Translations under genes and position numbers: made by a program
Assembly (NCBI GenBank): GCA_050731755.1
Contig: JBOHPP010000198.1
Coordinates: forward strand, 1-5,604
DNA length: 5,604 bases
Source of the DNA: JBOHPP01 sp050731755
GTDB lineage: Bacteria; Methylomirabilota; Methylomirabilia; Rokubacteriales; CSP1-6
Direction of reading: 5' to 3'
The notes under the pieces: generated by a model
The model's database searches: none
What the model saw: the letters and a program-made list of their open reading frames with translations, nothing else
What the model was told of the DNA's origin: nothing
Shown: positions 1-5,604 of the stretch, piece by piece
Position numbering within the stretch: position 1 is the first letter of the stretch
How the letters are laid out: every line of letters begins with the position of its first letter

Positions 1-105
1 CCCGTGCACCTCCTGGTGCAGGGCCGGGAAGTCCTTCCGGATGCGCTCGACGTCCCAGAGCGTCCCCGGAGCGTCGCGGGCCATGGTTGCACGGGCGGTG
101 CTCAT
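1..105 (-). CDS. sufS: Cysteine desulfurase SufS, N-terminal fragment (cut by window edge)
   Basis: This is the start of a minus-strand gene directly behind sufD. The visible 35 residues begin MSTARATMARDA and run into LWDVERIRKDFPALHQEVHG, the typical N-terminus of SufS-type PLP-dependent cysteine desulfurases (group II, NifS-like). The PLP lysine and active-site cysteine lie beyond the edge. SufS takes sulfur from L-cysteine as a persulfide and feeds it, usually through SufE or SufU, to the SufBCD scaffold in the cytoplasm. Two adjacent ATG codons exist, at 108 and 105. The GGAGG at 117-113 is 4 nt from the first and 7 nt from the second, so I prefer 105. Either way the start overlaps the sufD stop, which indicates translational coupling. 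The family call rests on N-terminal similarity plus operon position; a closely related aminotransferase-class desulfurase cannot be excluded. Confidence 0.85.
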   Translation of the reverse strand, partial: MSTARATMARDAPGTLWDVERIRKDFPALHQEVHG

Positions 106-1442
106 CATGATTCCTCCGTGGCGCGGCGCCGGTGGAGCCGGGCCATCAGCGTGCGGTCGAGGTAGGCCTGGATCGGCTCCACCGCGACCCGCTCGACGAC
201 CTCGCGGGCGAACCCGTAGGTCAGCAGGGCGCGCGCGGTCTCCTCCCCCAGGCCGCGGCTCTTGAGGTAGAACAGCGCCTCGGGGGCCAGCTGCCCCTCG
301 GCGGCGCCGTGGGTGCACTTGACATCGTCGGCGAAGATCTCGAGCTGCGGCTTGCTGTCCACTTCGACCCCGTCGGAGAGGAGCAGGTGCTTGTTGGTCT
401 GGTTGGCGTCGGTCTTCTGGGCGTGCGGACGGACGATGATCCGCCCGTTGAACACGGCGCGGGCGTGGCCGTCGAGCACGCCCTTGTAGAGCTGGCGGCT
501 CGAGCAGTGGGGCACCGCGTGGTCCACGGTCACGTGGTTGTCGACGTGCTGGTGGCCGCCGACGACGTAGAGGCCGCTGAGCGCGCCCCGGGCGCCCCCG
601 CCACCGAACTTCAGAGTCAGCGTGGTCCGGCCGAGCCGCCCGCCGAAGCTTGCTCCACACGTCGAGAACGCGCTGTCCCGCTCGAGCGTGGCGTGGATGG
701 TCGCCACGTGGAAGGCGTCCGCCCCCTGCTCCTGCAGTGCATAGTGGTCGATCGCGGATCCTGGGCCGGCCACGATCTCGGTCACCGCGTTGGTGAAGTA
801 CGCCTCGTCGGTGAGCCCCACGTACCGCTCGACGACGGTGACCCGGCTGTGGGGACCGGCCACGATCATGTTGCGTGGCTGAGCCAGGACGCCGGGCGAG
901 CTGGCCACGAACAGGAGCTCGATCGGCACCTCGCCCCGCGCCTCGGGCGCCAGGTACACGAAGGCGCCGTCCTGGACGAAGGCCGTGTTCAGCGCGGCGA
1001 AGACGTTGGCGTCCCAGGCCGCGTGGCGGGCCAGGTGACGCTCGACGAGCTCGCCGTCGATGATCATCGCGTCGGCCAGGCTGCCCGCCCGGCCACCGCC
1101 CCGCAGCGGCCGCACCGACGAGTGCTTGGCCGAGTACCGGCCGTCGACGAAGACCAGGCGCGGCCAGTCGATACCGCCGAGGCCTAGCCGCTCGAGGGCC
1201 TCGGCCGGCAGGCCGGCGGCCACGGTGTCCCCGGCCGGCCGGAAGGGCGTGGCGGCCAGCGCGGCCAGGTTCGTGTAGCGCCAGTCCTCGTCCCGGGTCG
1301 TCGGAAAGCCGCGCTCGGCGAAGCGGGAGATGGCGGTGCGCCGCACCGGCACGAGCCACGAAGGGCTCTCGAGCGCACCTTGCCGCTCGAGCGTCTCGAA
1401 CTCCGCGACGTAGCGGTCCTTGGCGGTCACGACGGTGTCCAT
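105..1442 (-). CDS. sufD: Fe-S cluster assembly scaffold protein SufD
   Basis: 445 aa, close to the usual SufD length (E. coli about 423). SufD pairs with SufB, and the SufB-SufC2-SufD complex builds Fe-S clusters in the cytoplasm. The N-terminal helical part carries the family motif DEDWRYTNLA (residues 51-60). The rest is the right-handed beta-helix core, with ADDVKCTHGAAEGQL at 371-385. Cys376 and His378 there correspond to the E. coli SufD Cys358/His360 region implicated in cluster assembly with SufB. The C-terminal helical part has YLKSRGL and FAREVVERV. The reading frame stays open to 1523, but the residues upstream of Met at 1442 look like read-through of the sufC end. The ATG at 1442 follows GAGGAGGGG (1451-1443), so it is chosen. 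The gene starts 10 nt after the sufC stop, and its TGA (107-105) overlaps the sufS start. Nothing looks broken. Confidence 0.96.
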   Translation of the reverse strand: MDTVVTAKDRYVAEFETLERQGALESPSWLVPVRRTAISRFAERGFPTTRDEDWRYTNLAALAATPFRPAGDTVAAGLPAEALERLGLGGIDWPRLVFVDGRYSAKHSSVRPLRGGGRAGSLADAMIIDGELVERHLARHAAWDANVFAALNTAFVQDGAFVYLAPEARGEVPIELLFVASSPGVLAQPRNMIVAGPHSRVTVVERYVGLTDEAYFTNAVTEIVAGPGSAIDHYALQEQGADAFHVATIHATLERDSAFSTCGASFGGRLGRTTLTLKFGGGGARGALSGLYVVGGHQHVDNHVTVDHAVPHCSSRQLYKGVLDGHARAVFNGRIIVRPHAQKTDANQTNKHLLLSDGVEVDSKPQLEIFADDVKCTHGAAEGQLAPEALFYLKSRGLGEETARALLTYGFAREVVERVAVEPIQAYLDRTLMARLHRRRATEES

Positions 1443-1452
1443 CCCCTCCTCG

Positions 1453-3683
<2,231 letters not shown>

Positions 3684-3688
3684 GAACG

Positions 3689-3695
3689 CTCCCTT
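3689..3695 (-). promoter_or_regulatory. Shine-Dalgarno site of sufB
   Basis: AAGGGAG on the minus strand, 5 nt before the sufB ATG. The identical heptamer occurs 9 nt before the sufC ATG (2239-2233), inside the last codons of sufB. Both support the chosen starts. Confidence 0.7.
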
Positions 3696-3783
3696 GCTCC
3701 CTCCCTGACTGCCGCCTCCGAACCTTTCAGTGCCATGCGTGGGCCGCGACCCTGTCCTCTCAGTCCCTCCGCCAAACCTCTAG

Positions 3784-3812
3784 GCTATACCCGGACGATC
3801 TCCGATAAAAAT
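3784..3812 (-). promoter_or_regulatory. Weak candidate promoter of the suf operon with an internal dyad
   Basis: On the minus strand TATAGC (3789-3784) resembles a -10 box. The matching -35 position 17 nt upstream (3812-3807, ATTTTT) is poor. Transcription would start near 3777, leaving a leader of about 93 nt before sufB. The spacer contains CGGA-N5-TCCG (3792-3804), a perfect four-base dyad. It sits where an Rrf2-type repressor such as IscR or SufR could block polymerase, but it does not match either consensus well. No other stretch upstream of sufB looks clearly better. Confidence 0.3.
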
Positions 3813-3864
3813 GGTCGGCGATGTCTCGAATTGATCTGCCAGGCATTGCGCGGGCTATTAGAAA

Positions 3865-3906
3865 GTCTACAAAGTTGAGTAGCAGGCAGGTCTACCGGCA
3901 GGTAGC
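3865..3906. repeat. Cluster of CTAC/GTAG inverted and direct repeats
   Basis: Within 42 bases there is CTAC-N8-GTAG (3867-3882), then a perfect CTACC-GGCA-GGTAG dyad (3892-3905). There are also direct repeats: GTCTAC at 3865 and 3890, and GGCAGGT at 3885-3891 and 3897-3903 (12-base period). The cluster lies about 180-220 bases upstream of the sufB start and outside any convincing gene. It may be a regulator-binding array or the scar of a small mobile or repeat element; the sequence alone does not decide. Confidence 0.4.
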
Positions 3907-3938
3907 CCGGCCGACGGCCTAAGCTGGTCGGGCACCAG

Positions 3939-4124
3939 TCAGACGTGGTCGATCAGATGGCGCACCACCTCGGTGGCCCTGGCCATCGAGAGTTCCCGGT
4001 CGGTGGGGAACCTCACGCGGAGCCGGCAGCCGTCTGGCCAGCTTGCCGGCGCGGCGGAGCCGCCGGGGCCGAGGGGCGAAAGGTTCGACCGGCACCTGCG
4101 GGAGGCCGCTTTCTCAGCGGGCAA
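3939..4124 (-). pseudogene. Short coding-like remnant, possibly of an insertion-sequence accessory protein
   Basis: A 61-codon open frame that starts only with TTG at 4124 and has no good ribosome-binding site. The second half (SWPDGCRLRVRFPTDREL, then SMARATEVVRHLIDHV, then stop) looks like real protein: GC-rich third positions and a short strand-then-helix pattern. The first half is low-complexity, basic and Pro/Gly/Ser rich. The PDG-RLRV-then-helix ending vaguely recalls the small TnpA-like proteins of IS66-family elements, but I do not recognise it firmly. No transposase, terminal inverted repeats or target duplication are visible. It could equally be the decayed 3' end of an unrelated gene or a chance frame in GC-rich DNA. 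Confidence 0.25.
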
Positions 4125-4133
4125 TAAAATTGC
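4121..4133. repeat. AT-rich short palindrome GCAAT-AAA-ATTGC
   Basis: A perfect five-base inverted repeat around AAA, within an AT-rich patch (about 4121-4160) in otherwise GC-rich DNA. It lies just upstream (minus sense) of the coding-like remnant. It may be part of a relic promoter or mobile-element end; nothing more can be shown. Confidence 0.3.
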
Positions 4134-4293
4134 GCAGTGGAATTATGTGTAAGTTCAAACGTGTCCCCTTGAGGCCACCACCGTCAGACGGTTATCGTCC
4201 CGAGCTGTCGTTCCCGCCTGCAGTAGCACCACGGAGCCGCACGTTCGCGCTCAACAAAGGTCTCACAGCGCTGGCCGGTTTTGCCGCGGGGTG
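4125..4293. other. Intergenic stretch with no gene recognised
   Basis: Between the remnant frame and the small minus-strand gene I find no coding region, tRNA or clear terminator. The AT-rich segment at 4121-4160 breaks from the local composition. Frames on either strand here are short or are shadows of the gene at 4294-4587. Confidence 0.5.
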
Positions 4294-4587
4294 TTACGCG
4301 AGCGGGGCCGCTCCGGGCGGTAGGCCGGTCGCCGAACGACGCCGGCGTTGCGCATCAAGGTCGATGATCGTCGGGTGCGGTCGACTGGGCGTCTCGGCGC
4401 TACATCTTCTGATCTGCTCGATCTCCTTCAGATGTTGTGCTAGGAACTCTAGGACCGCCCGCTCAAGCACGAGTTCCACCTTCATGTCGTAGGCTTCCGC
4501 GATCACGCGGAGACCTCGAGACGCCGGACCAGAAAGCTCGACTCGTCGCGAGCGGTCGATCGGGATCGGAGGGACATCCTGCCGCAC
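4294..4587 (-). CDS. Small protein with ribbon-helix-helix-like N-terminal half
   Basis: 97 aa from a GTG start at 4587. AGAGGAG (4603-4597) lies 9 nt upstream, a strong reason to think it is translated. Residues 14-20 (RRVELSG) could be the beta-strand, and 22-49 (ASRGLRVIAEAYDM, then KVELVLERAVLEFL) the two helices, of a CopG/Arc/MetJ-like ribbon-helix-helix DNA-binding fold. Such proteins are typically repressors or antitoxins. The tail from about residue 61 is basic and Pro-rich (DAQRRRRSATGLPP), without a recognised domain. No toxin gene is adjacent: downstream is the remnant region, and the RRM gene upstream is divergent. Codon use (several CTA, AGA-AGA, TGT) differs from the suf genes, hinting at a separate origin. 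The fold is inferred by pattern only. A DUF or orphan hypothetical protein remains possible. Confidence 0.6.
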   Translation of the reverse strand: MRQDVPPIPIDRSRRVELSGPASRGLRVIAEAYDMKVELVLERAVLEFLAQHLKEIEQIRRCSAETPSRPHPTIIDLDAQRRRRSATGLPPGAAPLA

Positions 4588-4786
4588 GAGCTTGGTCTCC
4601 TCTCCCCCCGCCCGTTATCGACGAGAGGTGTACAGCCGAACCAGCAAGGCCCTGCCTCGGGCTGTGGACTGATTGGGCCGGACTCCGGAACGAGTAGCTA
4701 CTTCAGAGCATGGACCTCGCGACCCAGCGAGTCAAGCGCTCGCGCGGTTCTCTTTGTGAGGCTCATGGCGTAGGTCGCGGAGAAGA
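4588..4786. other. Divergent intergenic region; weak minus-strand promoter candidate
   Basis: Separates the small minus-strand gene from the plus-strand RRM promoter. On the minus strand TTGACT (4735-4730) is a good -35 box, 17 nt from a poor -10 CATGCT (4712-4707). That would place a start near 4700, about 113 nt before the GTG. AGTAGCTACT (4693-4702) is a ten-base palindrome just after it. A CCTCTC/GAGAGG inverted repeat (4599-4604 with 4623-4628) overlaps the Shine-Dalgarno site of the small gene. No convincing gene is seen. Confidence 0.35.
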
Positions 4787-4815
4787 TTGCCACTGACGCT
4801 CCGGCCGTGTACACT
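4787..4815 (+). promoter_or_regulatory. Sigma70-type promoter of the RRM gene
   Basis: TTGCCA (4787-4792) and TACACT (4810-4815) are separated by exactly 17 nt, a near-consensus housekeeping promoter. Transcription would begin near 4822, giving an untranslated leader of about 115 nt before the ATG at 4937. The bases GTGTACAC (4807-4814) are a perfect palindrome overlapping the -10 box. Confidence 0.7.
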
Positions 4816-4870
4816 AAGCTTCGTCTGGTTCGGTCGTCGGCTCACTCCCGAGTCCCTTCCTCGTCAGATA

Positions 4871-4931
4871 CGTCTCCCCGGACTTCCGCGCGCGAGAGGC
4901 GTTCAACCCAAGGCGGAAGTTACAGGAGACG
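4871..4931 (+). promoter_or_regulatory. Leader hairpin sequestering the RRM gene's Shine-Dalgarno site
   Basis: Two nested stems read directly from the sequence. The outer stem is CGTCTCC (4871-4877) with GGAGACG (4925-4931), 7 bp. The inner stem is ACTTCCGC (4882-4889) with GCGGAAGT (4913-4920), 8 bp. A symmetric 4x4 internal loop (CCGG/TACA, one possible G-U pair) joins them, and the apical loop is 23 nt. The Shine-Dalgarno AGGAG (4924-4928) lies almost wholly in the outer stem, and the ATG starts 5 nt after it. Such a fold would limit ribosome access until melted or remodelled. This suggests an RNA thermometer or autoregulation by the RRM protein. The pairing is seen; the function is inferred. 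Confidence 0.6.
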
Positions 4932-4936
4932 CCACC

Positions 4937-5239
4937 ATGGCGCAAAAACTGTTCGTAGGCGGCATCGCGTTCGCGACCACGGGTGAAGGGCTCCGCGAGT
5001 TCTTCGCGAAGTCCGGCACCGTGCTCTCGGCCAACGTCGTGACCGACCAATCCACCGGCCGATCCCGCGGTTTCGGCTTCGTCGAAATGGCCACGGCTGA
5101 GGAGGCTCAGAAGGCCGTCGCCGAACTCAACGGGCGCGAGCTCGATGGTCGGCGACTGAACGTGGACATCGCCAAGCCCAAGGCCAACGGAACCCGCGAA
5201 GGCGGGTACGGGGGTGAGCGGCGCGGCAGCTGGCGGTAA
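4937..5239 (+). CDS. Single-RRM RNA-binding protein, 100 aa
   Basis: A small cytoplasmic RNA-recognition-motif protein like those in cyanobacteria and many Gram-negative bacteria, which bind single-stranded RNA and are often linked to cold or stress responses. Both RNP motifs are intact: RNP2 LFVGGI (residues 5-10) and RNP1 RGFGFVEM (44-51), with aromatic residues Phe6, Phe46 and Phe48 at the RNA-contact positions. The domain ends near LNVDIAKPK (74-82). A short Gly/Arg-rich tail (GGYGGERRGSWR, 89-100) follows, typical of glycine-rich RRM proteins. The frame is open further upstream, but ATG 4937 has AGGAG at 4924-4928, 8 nt away, and gives the exact family N-terminus MAQKLFVGG. It stands alone between its own promoter and a GC hairpin. 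Its RNA targets cannot be told from sequence. Confidence 0.95.
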   Translation: MAQKLFVGGIAFATTGEGLREFFAKSGTVLSANVVTDQSTGRSRGFGFVEMATAEEAQKAVAELNGRELDGRRLNVDIAKPKANGTREGGYGGERRGSWR

Positions 5240-5260
5240 TTTCGCCGGTCGGATGCCCAG

Positions 5261-5287
5261 GCGGGGGCGGCTGAATGCCGCCCCCGC
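5261..5287 (+). terminator. GC-rich hairpin after the RRM gene, likely terminator
   Basis: GCGGGGGCGG (5261-5270), a 7-nt loop, and the perfect complement CCGCCCCCGC (5278-5287) form a 10-bp stem starting 22 nt after the RRM stop. No T-run follows, so it is not a classic intrinsic terminator. It may still stop polymerase or protect the mRNA 3' end. Confidence 0.55.
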
Positions 5288-5306
5288 TGCTCAGGAATAA
5301 CGCCAG

Positions 5307-5315
5307 TGCTACACT
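5307..5315 (+). promoter_or_regulatory. Extended -10 promoter candidate for the glucan synthase-like gene
   Basis: TGC followed by TACACT (5307-5315) is an extended -10 element with the same TACACT hexamer as the RRM promoter. The -35 position (around 5287-5293) is weak and abuts the hairpin's 3' arm. Transcription would start near 5322, just before AAAGGCGG (5345-5352), a possible ribosome-binding site. Confidence 0.45.
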
Positions 5316-5359
5316 GACCGCGCCCCTTCGTCCAACCCCTGCAGAAAGGCGGCCTACCG

Positions 5360-5604
5360 ATCGTCCGGCAGTCTCTCGAAAACCCGATCCGCGCCGAGCT
5401 CTTCGGTATCGAGCGCCTCGAACAGCACGCCGCGAGCCTGGCGGCCGCCCAGCCCGTCAAGGCGGGCCGGGGGCGGCGATTGTTGCCGCGCGTCGAGGAC
5501 AACGGTCGCGTGCTCCGAGAGTCGTACCGCTTGATCGCCAACGCCATCCGGGAGGAGCGCGCGATCACTCCGGCGGCGGAATGGCTCGTCGACAACTTCC
5601 ACGT
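5360..5604 (+). CDS. Cyclic beta-1,2-glucan synthase-like protein (NdvB/ChvB family), N-terminal fragment
   Basis: Runs off the right edge; about 81 codons are visible. NPIRAELFGIERLEQHAASL (residues 8-27), LLPRVEDNGRVLRESYR (about 43-59) and AITPAAEWLVDNFH (68-81) match the well-known N-terminus of very large cyclic beta-1,2-glucan synthase / GH94-GH36-type proteins. These use UDP-glucose at the inner membrane to make osmoregulatory periplasmic glucans; the membrane, glycosyltransferase and phosphorylase-like parts lie beyond the window. The start is odd. The frame has a TGA at 5315 and no ATG, GTG or TTG before two TTGs at 5480/5483, inside the conserved region. The ATC at 5360, 7 nt after AAAGGCGG (5345-5352), gives the expected N-terminal length and is my tentative start. 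CTG at 5339 lacks a ribosome-binding site. A base error or 5' damage is possible. Confidence 0.8.
   Translation, partial: MVRQSLENPIRAELFGIERLEQHAASLAAAQPVKAGRGRRLLPRVEDNGRVLRESYRLIANAIREERAITPAAEWLVDNFH

Noticed and set aside
4080..4095. GGTTCGACC resembling a tRNA T-arm
   Set aside because: No acceptor stem, anticodon arm or CCA-like end can be built around it.
4698..4766. 22-residue minus-strand frame (starts MSLTKRTARALDSLGREV)
   Set aside because: Very short, no ribosome-binding site seen, and it lies in the promoter region between divergent genes; likely chance.
4808..4813. TGTACA palindrome, also at 4629-4634
   Set aside because: A six-base palindrome seen twice is expected by chance, and flanks are not shared beyond GTGTACA.
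5107..5602. Minus-strand frames over the RRM end and glucan synthase-like start (5107-5595, 5354-5602)
   Set aside because: They are antisense to regions with clear plus-strand homology and show no protein features of their own.
5275..5604. Plus-strand frame from ATG 5275, open to the window end
   Set aside because: Its product is low-complexity Arg/Pro-rich, the start lies in the hairpin loop, and the adjacent frame encodes the conserved protein. Kept only as a possible 5' partner if an indel exists.

Overview
The window is GC-rich bacterial chromosomal DNA with dense coding at both ends. Most of it is a minus-strand sufB-sufC-sufD-sufS iron-sulfur cluster assembly operon. To its right lie a small intergenic/accessory stretch, a plus-strand RRM RNA-binding protein gene, and the 5' end of a cyclic beta-1,2-glucan synthase-like gene. 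The gene set fits a high-GC Gram-negative-type bacterium, perhaps Methylomirabilota/Rokubacteria or a deltaproteobacterium-like lineage. That placement is a guess from composition and gene families; there is no rRNA or other marker here.

Positions 1-3683 (minus strand, read right to left): sufB (3683-2223), sufC (2223-1453), sufD (1442-105) and the first codons of sufS (about 105-1, cut by the window edge). Junctions are tight: B/C share one base, C/D are 10 nt apart, and D/S overlap by 1 or 4 nt. This is a translationally coupled operon. SufB, SufC and SufD form the scaffold/ATPase complex, and SufS is the cysteine desulfurase supplying persulfide sulfur. No Rrf2-type regulator gene is visible upstream of sufB.

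Positions 3684-4293: the sufB upstream region. It holds a weak promoter candidate with a small dyad, a cluster of CTAC/GTAG inverted and direct repeats, a short coding-like remnant, and an AT-rich patch. Positions 4294-4587 (minus) carry a small gene with a ribbon-helix-helix-like N-terminal half, a good Shine-Dalgarno site and codon use unlike the suf genes.

Positions 4588-5604: a divergent intergenic region, then a clear sigma70-type promoter driving a 100-aa single-RRM protein. Its 5' leader can fold into a two-stem hairpin that buries the Shine-Dalgarno site. This RNA-thermometer-like or autoregulatory element is the most interesting observation in the window. A strong GC hairpin follows the gene. 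A second TACACT promoter then precedes a cyclic-glucan-synthase-like gene that has no ATG/GTG/TTG start upstream of its conserved N-terminus.
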